The notes under the pieces: model-generated | Database searches by the model: none | What the model was told of the DNA's origin: nothing | The model's input: the letters and a program-made list of their open reading frames with translations, nothing else | Program-made: the position numbers and the translations under genes | Origin: Clostridium zeae | GTDB lineage: Bacteria > Bacillota > Clostridia > Clostridiales > Clostridiaceae | Length of the DNA stretch: 64,000 nt | Assembly: GCF_017312485.1 (NCBI RefSeq) | Contig: NZ_BMBA01000002.1 | Coordinates: 672,635-736,634 of the forward strand | Reading direction: 5' to 3' | Shown here: piece after piece, positions 1 through 8,727 of the stretch | Layout: each line of letters begins with the position of its first letter | Numbering within the stretch: position 1 is the stretch's first letter

Positions 1-417
1 ACTGGAGCTTCTGGTCTAGGTTTAGTTGCTTTTGGATATTTCTTCAACAATATAGGTGGAGTAGTAAATCCTGGTTCTCCAGTTGCTTTCAATGGATCAG
101 TTCAAAACGGTTTGGGATTTACACCTATTTCAACCTTTGTATCAATCGTGACTTCAGGATTATACGAAGCTAGATTCATAATTATAGCTGCAGATGATAA
201 TCTTCAAAGTATAGCCCTTAGAATTAATGGTACTCTGATAGTTTCGACAACAGTTTATTCTACCCCTAATGATACCAATCTTATTATAGGGCAGGCTATA
301 ATTCCACTGTCAACTTCAGAGACAGTAGAATTAATTAATAACTCAGAAACCCCAATAATATTAAATTCAATTAACTCTGTATCTGCATCATTGATTTTGA
401 CTAAATTAGATAGTTAA
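1..417 (+). CDS. Collagen-like exosporium/surface protein, C-terminal domain (5' end outside window)
   Basis: The reading frame is open from the first base, so only the C-terminal 138 residues are present. It begins TGASGLGLVAFGYF, the typical junction between a Gly-X-Y collagen-like repeat and a BclA-like C-terminal trimerisation domain. The remainder is beta-rich and hydrophobic with regularly spaced Thr, Ser and Asn, ending LILTKLDS. In this family the globular C-terminus caps a glycosylated collagen stalk on the exosporium or spore surface. The gene converges on the germination operon and shares a bidirectional terminator with it. An internal TTG at 112 could be mistaken for a start, but the frame clearly continues upstream. 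The family call is inferred from the repeat remnant and domain style; the repeat length cannot be judged. Confidence 0.6.
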   Translation, partial: TGASGLGLVAFGYFFNNIGGVVNPGSPVAFNGSVQNGLGFTPISTFVSIVTSGLYEARFIIIAADDNLQSIALRINGTLIVSTTVYSTPNDTNLIIGQAIIPLSTSETVELINNSETPIILNSINSVSASLILTKLDS

Positions 418-426
418 TAAATATAA

Positions 427-464
427 AAAAATCGCTAAAGCAGCAATCTTTAGCGATTTTTTTG
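427..464. terminator. Bidirectional intrinsic terminator
   Basis: The stem AATCGCTAAAG / CTTTAGCGATT surrounds a 7-nt loop and has A/T runs on both sides, so it can end transcripts from the plus-strand collagen-like gene and from the minus-strand germination operon. It overlaps the stop codon of the gerB gene. Confidence 0.85.
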
Positions 465-1544
465 CGTTCTTCTTCTCAGAATCATTATGATTGCTAAAAC
501 TATAGGTAACCCTACACCTAAAATCACAGATACCGGCGTCCATATATTAGCCAGAAATTCGATATAGTCATTATGATCCCTTCCTAGATAATTAGTAATA
601 AAGACACAAATTATAGATAATGGTATCAATATCATTGGATCTTTTTTCACTCTTGTTGATTGCTTGAAACTATACATTGAACAATAAAGCATCACAACCG
701 ACTGCACAAAAAGCCCCCAAACAAAAAAACTAACCATTATTAATTCATATCTAGGCAAATACTGTGTTAATTCAGCACTTCTTACTTGTTGCATGCAAAC
801 TACTACAAATTGTTTCATTACATCAGCACCAAGAACTCCTGTCTCAAAAACTGGCCATATTATTACACTAATTATACCTAGCAGGGTACCCCCTAATGTT
901 ATCTTGTTGATATTTTTCTTATTATTGAGTATCGGATATATAATCAGTATTGATAATATAATCATTGATATATCAAGAAAAACATAAGGACTAGCTGTAA
1001 CATTGGCTATTATCCCCCTATCAAATAGGGGCTGCAAATTCTGAACTCTAAAATCTCTAAAGGTTCCAAGAATCATAGTTATATTTATTAACATTGTCAT
1101 TATAAATCCGAAAAAGGAAAATCTAATTATTACTTCTATTCCTAGCCATGCACCATATGTACACAATGCTATGTATACTATACATAGCATTAAAAATGGA
1201 GTTTGTGGAAGCAGATATTCTTTCAGATGCAACATAAGAACATTTGAAGATATGGTGAAAGCTACTGCAAAATATATTCCTAATATTATACCAAGAAGGT
1301 ATGAAGACCTAGGTCCAATAGCCTTTTTTGTAAATTGTACTATGCCATCTTCACCAAGTCTAATTGCTATTAAACTAGTTAGCATAACAATTAAGGTTCC
1401 TATCATAAAGCCTATAAGCATAGAAGTCCACACATCTCCTCCTACCTTCCTTACCACTATGCCAGAAGTTATACCTATAGCCTTTCCATAAATAAGATTA
1501 GGAATCATAAAAAAATACTGCAACCTACTTATCTTTACCTTCAA
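450..1544 (-). CDS. Spore germination protein GerB/GerKB family, membrane permease-like subunit
   Basis: This is the B subunit of a GerA-type nutrient germinant receptor in the spore inner membrane. The protein has about ten hydrophobic segments and belongs to the amino acid/polyamine/organocation permease superfamily; the B subunit is thought to form the germinant-binding pocket. The N-terminus KISRLQYFFMIPNLIYGKA is typical of the family. I choose the TTG at 1544 because a GGAGG lies 8 nt before it. An ATG at 1559 is in frame but has no good ribosome-binding site. The gene overlaps the end of the preceding gerC gene by about 20 nt, indicating translational coupling. It is the third gene of a gerA-gerC-gerB operon. 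The germinant cannot be read from the sequence. Confidence 0.88.
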   Translation of the reverse strand: MKVKISRLQYFFMIPNLIYGKAIGITSGIVVRKVGGDVWTSMLIGFMIGTLIVMLTSLIAIRLGEDGIVQFTKKAIGPRSSYLLGIILGIYFAVAFTISSNVLMLHLKEYLLPQTPFLMLCIVYIALCTYGAWLGIEVIIRFSFFGFIMTMLINITMILGTFRDFRVQNLQPLFDRGIIANVTASPYVFLDISMIILSILIIYPILNNKKNINKITLGGTLLGIISVIIWPVFETGVLGADVMKQFVVVCMQQVRSAELTQYLPRYELIMVSFFVWGLFVQSVVMLYCSMYSFKQSTRVKKDPMILIPLSIICVFITNYLGRDHNDYIEFLANIWTPVSVILGVGLPIVLAIIMILRRRTQKNR

Positions 1545-2739
1545 CCTTTTCTCCTCCATTTATCTTTTCATTCTGTATCGGGATTTGGAATAAAGAACTA
1601 GAATCTACATTTATTTTGGCCTCTACTTTTACTGAAGCCTTTCTAAACTTTTCCCCCCATTTATATTTCAAATTTTTATCCCATTGCTCCTTATTTTGTA
1701 TATGAACAATCCTACCAAAAGCAACAACATCGCTATCGAATTCTGTTTGAAGCTTTTTTATCGCATCTTCAGTATCACCTTTAATTTTTGCTTCTATTAA
1801 ATTTTCTACTTCTTTTTTAAATATATCAATTGATACATTTGATACTTCATCTTGTTCCGTAATCTCACCTACGGCATTAATATTTATAGCAATCTGAGGG
1901 GTATCATCAACAATTGTAGATTTAATTTTTGTTTTAATATCATGAAGCTCAACAGTAACTCTTTTATTGTTTAACAAAATTACGGGTAAAGCAACTGATA
2001 ATATAGAACTTTTAACTTTTTCTCTTACAAAATTTATTCCTCTAGTTTCATCTGGAGTTAAGAAACCTACTAGTTTATCATCTTTTAATACACCAGCTCC
2101 TACTAACTCTACTTGAGTATCTTTTTTAGAAGTATTGGTAACCATATTCAATTGAGATATGATTGGTTGTTGCGAATCACTTTTATAATCCCTAAAGATC
2201 GTCAACATATCAGATTTAATGCTCTTTGCAGGCAACTCACCATACTTATATAGTCTAGCTAAAGATAACGCCGGAATACTTTCCATACCAGTCTTTGCTT
2301 CAATATAAGGTCTTGCTTCTCCTTTAACTACTGCTACCCATGTTTTCATTCTTAATTCACTATTGTGTGTGAAAAAATCTATGACTGGAGTTATACTATC
2401 TCTTGCAAGATCCTCTCCAATTACTATGATATTATTGTGGGCCCACATAATCCTTCTTGATGACATCTTTGCAACATTTCTTATTGCATCAAAAATCGTC
2501 TTACCAGTAGCTGTTCCCACCCATACCGGTTCACTACTTGCTCCTTTATTCCCTCCACCAGCTTCATTAGGCTTTGCCACTTGCACTGTTACTGAAAACT
2601 CATCTTCATCTTTTTTATCTACACCAACAGCCATAACTAACCCCAACTCATTGATTTCTCTCATATCCCAGCAACCCTGAAAAAGTGTTGCAGTTATACA
2701 TATCTCCAAAATCGCACATAATCCTCTAAGTTTCTTCAT
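1525..2739 (-). CDS. Ger(x)C family spore germination lipoprotein
   Basis: This is the C subunit of a GerA-type germinant receptor, a lipoprotein on the outer face of the spore inner membrane. The N-terminus has a positive start (MKKLRG), a hydrophobic stretch and a lipobox LFQGC at about residues 19-23, followed by WDMREINELG, a hallmark of Ger(x)C proteins. The length of 404 residues fits the family. Start 2739 is preceded by GTGGTGAT at good spacing. It sits between the A gene (35 nt upstream) and the B gene (overlapping), so the operon order is A-C-B. The Lys- and Glu-rich C-terminus is unremarkable. Expression is expected in the forespore, although I did not identify a convincing sigma-G promoter. 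Confidence 0.92.
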   Translation of the reverse strand: MKKLRGLCAILEICITATLFQGCWDMREINELGLVMAVGVDKKDEDEFSVTVQVAKPNEAGGGNKGASSEPVWVGTATGKTIFDAIRNVAKMSSRRIMWAHNNIIVIGEDLARDSITPVIDFFTHNSELRMKTWVAVVKGEARPYIEAKTGMESIPALSLARLYKYGELPAKSIKSDMLTIFRDYKSDSQQPIISQLNMVTNTSKKDTQVELVGAGVLKDDKLVGFLTPDETRGINFVREKVKSSILSVALPVILLNNKRVTVELHDIKTKIKSTIVDDTPQIAININAVGEITEQDEVSNVSIDIFKKEVENLIEAKIKGDTEDAIKKLQTEFDSDVVAFGRIVHIQNKEQWDKNLKYKWGEKFRKASVKVEAKINVDSSSLFQIPIQNEKINGGEKVEGKDK

Positions 2740-2774
2740 ATGTAATCACCACTTTCTAAACCGCATATACAAAA

Positions 2775-4286
2775 TCAACTTTTTGGCTTCTCAGGTTTGT
2801 TTCCTTCTGCTGACTGCCTATAACTCTCCTTTGCTCCATAAACAGAAGAACGTTTTTTCATGGCCCATAAAGGCGCTTTAAACAACATATCCCTTCTACC
2901 TCTAGAAACTACTGGATCTAACGTCCCTAAGAACTGCACACCGAATGATCTTAGTGATAATAAGTGAAGCGTTATAAAGATACCTGAGCCTAAGAACCCT
3001 AAAATTCCAAAGATTCCAGTACAAATAAGAATTAAAAATCTCGTTAATCGTAAGGAATAGGAAGCACTGTAAGCAGGTATTGCAAATGAACTTATTGCCG
3101 AGCCTGCTACCATAATAACAAGTAGTGGTCCTACTAATCCTGCGTTAACTGCAGCTTCTCCAATTACAAGAGCTCCAACAATGCCTACAGCCTGACCTAT
3201 CGGTTTAGGCATACGTAATCCTGCTTCTCTCATAAGTTCAAACATAAATTCCATAAATAATGCTTCCAGAATTGACGGAAAAGGCACCCCTTCCCTAGAA
3301 GAAGCAATATTCAAAGCCAATGGTGTAGGTAACATCTCTTGATGGAAAGAAACTAACATAACATATATAGATGAAAGTGTCATCGACATAATCAATGCAA
3401 ATACTCTTAGCCATCTTAAAAAGGTTGCTATTTGAAATCTCTCGTAATAATCATCTGACGCCTGAAAAAACTGCCAAAACACAACAGGTAATATTAAAAC
3501 AAAAGGACTGTTGTCAACAATTATAATTATTTTTCCTTCTAATATTGAAGCACATGCTTTATCTGGTCTTTCAGTTACTTCAATCTGAGGAAACAAAGAA
3601 AAAGATGAATCTTCTATCATTTCCTCTATATATGCACTGTCCAAAACAGCATCTATATCAATTCTATTTAACCTATCATTTAATTCTTTTAATACATCTT
3701 TATTTACAATTGAATCTATATAAGCTAAAGCAATATCAGTTTTAGTTCTTTTCCCTATTTTTAATGAGTCAAATCGCAAATCATAATCTCTTATCCTTCT
3801 TCTAATTAATGCAGTATTAGCTCTAATGCTTTCTATAAAACTATCTTTAGCACCTCTTATACTTGCTTCATTACTTGGTTCAGCTATACTTCTCATCTGA
3901 AATCCACGTGTTGATATAATCATACCCTGATCTATAGTATCTATAAAAACAATAGTGTCTCCTGCTAATAAGCCATCGAGGAGCTTCTCAAAATCCTTTG
4001 ATGTAGTAACTGATTTAGATATAATTCCTTTACTTATCAATTGGTCTAATGCATTATTTTCTTGCGGATTTATGTTTTCGTTTTTTCTCGACATAAGTGG
4101 TCTTAGTAGAATATCGTCTATCTCTTTGGCACCAACTAACCCATCTATATAAACAGCCAACGCATTTTTATCCCCAAACATAGGTATAGTAAACTCCCTA
4201 TACATTACATCTCCACTACCACCAAGCTTGCCTTTTATGAAATTTATATTATTGTCCAATTGAGTTGCTACTACTCTATTTTCCAT
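2775..4286 (-). CDS. Spore germination protein GerA/GerKA family
   Basis: This is the A subunit of the germinant receptor and the first gene of the operon. It has a soluble N-terminal region (about residues 1-250) with the family motif GDTIVFID near residue 113, and then a membrane half with several helices, including the conserved EREGVPFPSILEA-type segment seen here as SSREGVPFPSILEALFMEF. The C-terminal tail is charged and cytoplasmic. The length of 503 residues is normal. The ATG at 4286 follows AGGAG. Together with the C and B genes it encodes a complete receptor, probably recognising an amino acid, sugar or ion. Confidence 0.93.
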   Translation of the reverse strand: MENRVVATQLDNNINFIKGKLGGSGDVMYREFTIPMFGDKNALAVYIDGLVGAKEIDDILLRPLMSRKNENINPQENNALDQLISKGIISKSVTTSKDFEKLLDGLLAGDTIVFIDTIDQGMIISTRGFQMRSIAEPSNEASIRGAKDSFIESIRANTALIRRRIRDYDLRFDSLKIGKRTKTDIALAYIDSIVNKDVLKELNDRLNRIDIDAVLDSAYIEEMIEDSSFSLFPQIEVTERPDKACASILEGKIIIIVDNSPFVLILPVVFWQFFQASDDYYERFQIATFLRWLRVFALIMSMTLSSIYVMLVSFHQEMLPTPLALNIASSREGVPFPSILEALFMEFMFELMREAGLRMPKPIGQAVGIVGALVIGEAAVNAGLVGPLLVIMVAGSAISSFAIPAYSASYSLRLTRFLILICTGIFGILGFLGSGIFITLHLLSLRSFGVQFLGTLDPVVSRGRRDMLFKAPLWAMKKRSSVYGAKESYRQSAEGNKPEKPKS

Positions 4287-4375
4287 TTATAAGCATCTCC
4301 TAATTGCACTGCGAAATATACAATTGTAATTATATCCAATAAGGATATTAGTTATACTAAATCAAATTTAGCAAA

Positions 4376-4408
4376 AAGAAAGAAGCCACTGAAAAATGGC
4401 TTCCTTAA
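4376..4408 (-). terminator. Intrinsic terminator of the ttcA-like gene
   Basis: On the minus strand a GAAGCCA / TGGCTTC stem with an 8-nt loop is followed by a T-rich run. It lies between the ttcA-like gene and the gerA gene and separates the two transcription units. Confidence 0.7.
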
Positions 4409-4533
4409 ATCTTATGTCTATGCAAGATTATTATCCCACTATCTTTTAATTGTATTACTATAAAAACAAGTAATATTAACATAATATTTTTTATAATCAC
4501 CGGAACTTTATATTGTATATTCAGTATATATAA

Positions 4534-5442
4534 TTAATCTTCTTCACTTTCATAATCAGACACTCTTTCTGGATTTATATAATCATCATATTCTTCCAAA
4601 TAAGAATGCTTCACGCCATCTTTTTCCCATCCTATTATAGAATTCATGTTTACATTCTTTGCTGCATTAAATATAGACTTTTCTACATCTTTGAAATCTT
4701 TTTTCAAGTTTTCTATCATTTCTTTTATTTCATATCTCTTATTTCCAACCTTCTTTGCAGCAACCATACAAGCACAGTTAAGCGGCCATATTCCCGCATT
4801 CTGAGTGAATCTTTTTATATATGTTTCTTCCACGTAATACATCGGTCTTATTAGCTCCATACCTTCAAAGTTATCAGACTTTAATTTTGGAAGCATCGTC
4901 TTAAAACTTGCTCCATAAAGTATGTTTAGCATTGTAGTTTCAATTACATCATTGTAATGATGCCCTAGGGCAAGCTTATTGCAGCCTAATTGCTTTGCTC
5001 TATTGTAAAGTGCTCCTCTTCTCATTTTTGCACACATATAGCATGGATAATCCTGTGCTATCTTATCTACTATATCAAATATACCTGACTCAAAAATTGT
5101 TATTGGTATATTAAGATGTTCGCAGTTACTTATAAGCAATTCTTTTATTTGAGGATGATATCCAGGATCCATAACAATAAATTCCAGTTCAAAATTCATC
5201 TGCCCATGTCTTTTAAGCTCTTGAAAAAGCTTTGCCATAAGCATAGAATCCTTACCGCCTGATATGGCTACAGCTATCTTGTCTCCTTCTTCTATCATCT
5301 TAAAATCTTTAATTGCCCTTACAAACTTTGACCATATATTTTTCTTATAAGTCTTTCTAAGACTTCTTTCTATCTCATCAAGTGACTTTCGTTCATTAAA
5401 TGGAACAACTATCTCGCATCCATTTCCAGCTATACCGCTCAT
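4534..5442 (-). CDS. TtcA-like tRNA thiolation protein (PP-loop ATPase)
   Basis: The enzyme is predicted to adenylate and thiolate a tRNA base, as TtcA does for 2-thiocytidine at position 32. The PP-loop SGGKDS lies at residues 61-66. A CYMC pair (Cys134, Cys137) and a third cysteine in the NCAC segment (around 223-225) match the Fe-S-binding cysteines of the TtcA family. The length of 302 residues is typical. The start at 5442 follows GAGGTGAA. It appears to be a single-gene unit with its own terminator. Immediately upstream lies a perfect 28-bp palindrome that overlaps the likely promoter. A related PP-loop thiolase with another tRNA target is possible. Confidence 0.8.
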   Translation of the reverse strand: MSGIAGNGCEIVVPFNERKSLDEIERSLRKTYKKNIWSKFVRAIKDFKMIEEGDKIAVAISGGKDSMLMAKLFQELKRHGQMNFELEFIVMDPGYHPQIKELLISNCEHLNIPITIFESGIFDIVDKIAQDYPCYMCAKMRRGALYNRAKQLGCNKLALGHHYNDVIETTMLNILYGASFKTMLPKLKSDNFEGMELIRPMYYVEETYIKRFTQNAGIWPLNCACMVAAKKVGNKRYEIKEMIENLKKDFKDVEKSIFNAAKNVNMNSIIGWEKDGVKHSYLEEYDDYINPERVSDYESEED

Positions 5443-5454
5443 ATGTTCACCTCA

Positions 5455-5482
5455 TTATAATATTTTGTACAAAATATTATAA
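5455..5482. promoter_or_regulatory. Perfect 28-bp palindrome, candidate operator upstream of ttcA-like gene
   Basis: The 28 bases are identical to their reverse complement, centred on GTAC, with half-site TTATAATATTTTGT. It begins 13 nt upstream of the start codon of the ttcA-like gene and contains TATAAT-like sequences on both strands. Perfect dyads of this length next to a start codon usually mark a repressor site. I could not assign it to a known regulator. Confidence 0.5.
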
Positions 5483-5509
5483 CACCATTTATCATTGTTT
5501 TTCAATTTC

Positions 5510-7318
5510 TTATAACTTTATACTAGTAACTGAATCGTTGTAAAATACTTCCACTACATCTTTACTAATTGATATAGAAGGCTTATTTTTCCACAATTCT
5601 TGAAAAGCATTATCATAAGGATGTGCTAGCACAGCTGAGCCAAAAATGTACTCACCTTCCTCTATAGTTGCATATAATCCTGGAATTTTCATCTTACTTG
5701 GATATAATATATTTGAATTTGGAGGAGTGTACTTACTTAAAACATCTCTATTATTAAGCAAATCCACTAATGCTGATCTTCCATTATCTCCGTTACAAAT
5801 AACATACTCTCCTTCTTTACAATGATCTTGTATCTCTGAAGCTACTACTGGAAATCCACCTTCAACAACATCAAGCTTTCTTTCTGTATTTACTATATGA
5901 AGTCTTACGTGCCACTGTCCTAAAGCAATTAGCCATGTTTTTATCTTAACATTTTCCCATGGATGCCACTCTGAAAAAATAGTATTTCCTTCTATTTTTA
6001 CCTGATCACATCTACGTCTCGTTCTATAATAATTGTCTCTTTCGCTTAGAGCTAAAGCAGAATCAAATGCAAACTTATCAAGGCTATAATTATCTTTTGA
6101 AATATTAAACCCAAAATGATTGGAATACGCAAACTTTGTGTATTTTTCCTGAGTATAGTTGGGTTGGAAATCCGCATATTGCCCTGAAGTCAAGCAGAAT
6201 ACATGTTTTGATCCTTCATCATGATTTAATATCATAAACGCTGGTTTAATAGAGTGTATTTCATCAAGTCTCGGCAAAGTTTCTTCTTTCACTATCCAAA
6301 ATTCATCTTCTTTTTTTAATGCTAATATCAAAAAACTCTTAAATGCCCAATAAGGAGATCCTGGTGCATTATACTCCTCAGCCATAGATATGTTTCCATA
6401 CCCATATCCAATGGTTAATAATCCTTCATCTGAAAGTATAGGTTGCTTTATCCACCACCTTAGGTGTCTTAATATTATTCCCTTCATTACACCTAAGGAA
6501 TAAGGCCTCAAGTCTGCATAAACCATAGCACTCCAAAAAGCACACTGCGCAAATCTATAAGTTAAACTTCTTCCAAAAGGAAGTGCTTTTCCTTCTTTAT
6601 CGAACCAGTAAATAAAATCTTTGGCAAAGATATATGCTCTTCTCTTAAATATTTTAGCTCTCTCAGAATCCTCACTCTTCATAGCTTTAGCATATATAAG
6701 ACCATAAAAATGCATTGCGAAGGATATATAGTAATCTCTTTGATTAGTTAACCCATCTGAATACCATCCATCTCCTATATAAAACTCTTCTATTCTTTGC
6801 AAGCTTTCTTCTAAAATCTTTTTATTAAATTTCCATCCTACTTTCTTTAACCCTATAGAAACAAGTATTCTAAAAAAGTGCCAATTATTATCAGGAACTT
6901 CTTTTTGTATCTCTATACTAAGCCAATTTAAAAAATTTGCCTTCTCTTCTTCATTGAAATAATCTAATAGTTTGTCACCAGACATTATCAGTCCTACTCC
7001 ATAAACGGCCATTTCAACTAACTTTTGAGAATAGTCTTTAACCTCTCCCCAATATTCCTTATGATTAGGATTAGTACCATTTTTAATGCCTTCAATAAAG
7101 TAGCTTAGTTCTTTTAACTCTTCTCCACTTGCCAGACTAAAAAACACCGCCCATAAAGGTCTTGAAAAAGCTTCAAAACCAGCTACTTTTTTACCATAGT
7201 GAGCTTCTGTAACTCCAAAATTTAAATATGCTTTTCCTTCTGAAAACTTATTCATCATAGGTTGTAAAAATTCTTCTGTCAATTTTACTAAATCAGATTT
7301 ATTTTCTATAGCGACCAT
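5510..7318 (-). CDS. DUF2264 domain-containing protein
   Basis: This is a protein of about 602 residues matching the DUF2264 (COG4289-like) family, recognised from the N-terminal half that includes FSRPLWAVFFSLASG, Asn- and Trp-rich helices (KEYWGEVKDYSQKLVEMA) and the segment DGWYSDG. The family is thought to form an alpha/alpha-toroid followed by a beta-rich C-terminal domain, like polysaccharide lyases and glycoside hydrolases, but no activity is established. There is no signal peptide, so it is probably cytoplasmic. The start at 7318 (MVAIENK) is preferred because GGAGG lies 5 nt before it; an ATG 12 nt further upstream has a Shine-Dalgarno at zero spacing. It stands alone, 67 nt upstream of the ttcA-like gene on the same strand. 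Sugar-acid metabolism is only an inference. Confidence 0.7.
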   Translation of the reverse strand: MVAIENKSDLVKLTEEFLQPMMNKFSEGKAYLNFGVTEAHYGKKVAGFEAFSRPLWAVFFSLASGEELKELSYFIEGIKNGTNPNHKEYWGEVKDYSQKLVEMAVYGVGLIMSGDKLLDYFNEEEKANFLNWLSIEIQKEVPDNNWHFFRILVSIGLKKVGWKFNKKILEESLQRIEEFYIGDGWYSDGLTNQRDYYISFAMHFYGLIYAKAMKSEDSERAKIFKRRAYIFAKDFIYWFDKEGKALPFGRSLTYRFAQCAFWSAMVYADLRPYSLGVMKGIILRHLRWWIKQPILSDEGLLTIGYGYGNISMAEEYNAPGSPYWAFKSFLILALKKEDEFWIVKEETLPRLDEIHSIKPAFMILNHDEGSKHVFCLTSGQYADFQPNYTQEKYTKFAYSNHFGFNISKDNYSLDKFAFDSALALSERDNYYRTRRRCDQVKIEGNTIFSEWHPWENVKIKTWLIALGQWHVRLHIVNTERKLDVVEGGFPVVASEIQDHCKEGEYVICNGDNGRSALVDLLNNRDVLSKYTPPNSNILYPSKMKIPGLYATIEEGEYIFGSAVLAHPYDNAFQELWKNKPSISISKDVVEVFYNDSVTSIKL

Positions 7319-7452
7319 AAAGACCTCCATCTCCTTTTAGACACCCTTTTTTTGATGTAGGATTCCACTTTTAAATTATAGAATTGTCTCAGTTATTTAC
7401 AATGCTACTTTTTTTAGATTTGCAGTTCTTTTTCAATATAATTTTCTAAAGA

Positions 7453-7484
7453 ATAAAAAAGTCAACTATATTCAGTTGACTTTT
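7453..7484 (-). terminator. Intrinsic terminator of the metA-hom operon
   Basis: The stem AAAAGTCAACT / AGTTGACTTTT with a 6-nt loop is followed on the minus strand by a T run, immediately after the hom stop codon. Confidence 0.85.
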
Positions 7485-7486
7485 CA

Positions 7487-8710
7487 CTAGCTTACTTTCA
7501 GTATTCTTTTTACATTGTTCACATAGGATAGTTTCCTTAGTAAAACTAAACCTTCTTCAATCTCACCTTCTGTATATCCATCAACTAATAAGCCTATCTC
7601 ATTATCAAATATATCAATAAACTCAGCAGCCAAAAATCTACCATTTAATTCTTTAATAAGATTCTCCTTATTATCTGTATGAATTCTAATAAGACTTTGA
7701 ACCTTTTCTTTTAAATTTGACTCTATATTAATTTTTTCTTCTGAGAAACTATTTATTACAATACTATTTTTATTTAAAGCTAGATCAATAATATCTCCAT
7801 ATACAGCTGAAGCTGTAGGAAGCATACCAGCTCCACTACCTTTAAAGACTAATTCACCAACAGCATCTCCACTGACAATAACTGAATTAACTTCATTGTT
7901 TACTCTGTAAAAATCTGATTCACTGTCTATCAGAACAGGTTTTACAGAAGCAAAAATCTTGTTTTCTTCCTTTTTGCTATAAGATAATAACTTTATCTTA
8001 CAGTTTGCTTTCTTTGCATATGCAAAGTCCTTACTATCAATAGATGTTATCCCCTCAACCTCTATATCCTTCCAAAAAACTCGCTTTTTAAAAGCCAAAG
8101 TTGAAAGTATAGCAAGCTTTCTAGCTGCATCGTACCCTAACACATCTGAATCTGGATTTGCTTCGGCAAAGCCTAGCACTTGTGCTTCTCTAAGAGCTTC
8201 TTCGTATTCGACGCCTTCTTCATACATTTTAGAAAGTATGAAATTAGTAGTCCCATTTATTATACCTTTTACACTTCTAATATCATTACCGCTTAAGGAT
8301 TCAGTAAGTGGTTTTATAATTGGTATTCCTCCTGCAACTGAAGCTTCAAACTTTAATGAAGCTCCATTATCCTTAGCTAATTCGAAGAGCTCATCACCGT
8401 ATTCTGCAATCAAATCCTTATTAGCAGTAACAACATGCTTTCCAAGTCCTAAAGCTTTTTTTACGTATTGGTACGCTGGATTAATTCCACCAATTACCTC
8501 TACGAGTATATCCCACTCCTTAGAAAAGACTTCCTCAAAATTATCTGTTATCTTATCATTTAATTTTTTCATAATATGCTTTTCTTTATGTTTTACTAAT
8601 ATTGTTTCAACTTGGATTTCAGCTTCTCCATCTCTATTTTTGTTTTTTTCAATTAATTCTATTAGTCCTGTTCCAACCACACCATACCCTAATACTGCTA
8701 TTTTTTTCAT
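7487..8710 (-). CDS. hom: Homoserine dehydrogenase
   Basis: The enzyme reduces aspartate semialdehyde to homoserine with NAD(P)H, the branch point to threonine and methionine. The Rossmann motif GYGVVGTG starts at about residue 8. GGINPAYQYVKKAL and TANKDLIAEYG match the substrate-binding region, and GTTNFILSKMYEEG is the family signature. The roughly 407 residues leave a C-terminal extension of about 70 residues that may be an ACT-like regulatory domain. I choose the start at 8710 (MKKIAV) because AAGGGAGG lies 5 nt before it; an in-frame ATG at 8728 has no ribosome-binding site. It follows metA by 17 nt in one operon and is therefore under the same SAM-I riboswitch, committing this copy to methionine synthesis. 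Confidence 0.95.
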   Translation of the reverse strand: MKKIAVLGYGVVGTGLIELIEKNKNRDGEAEIQVETILVKHKEKHIMKKLNDKITDNFEEVFSKEWDILVEVIGGINPAYQYVKKALGLGKHVVTANKDLIAEYGDELFELAKDNGASLKFEASVAGGIPIIKPLTESLSGNDIRSVKGIINGTTNFILSKMYEEGVEYEEALREAQVLGFAEANPDSDVLGYDAARKLAILSTLAFKKRVFWKDIEVEGITSIDSKDFAYAKKANCKIKLLSYSKKEENKIFASVKPVLIDSESDFYRVNNEVNSVIVSGDAVGELVFKGSGAGMLPTASAVYGDIIDLALNKNSIVINSFSEEKINIESNLKEKVQSLIRIHTDNKENLIKELNGRFLAAEFIDIFDNEIGLLVDGYTEGEIEEGLVLLRKLSYVNNVKRILKVS

Positions 8711-8727
8711 ATAAGCCTCCCTTTTCA

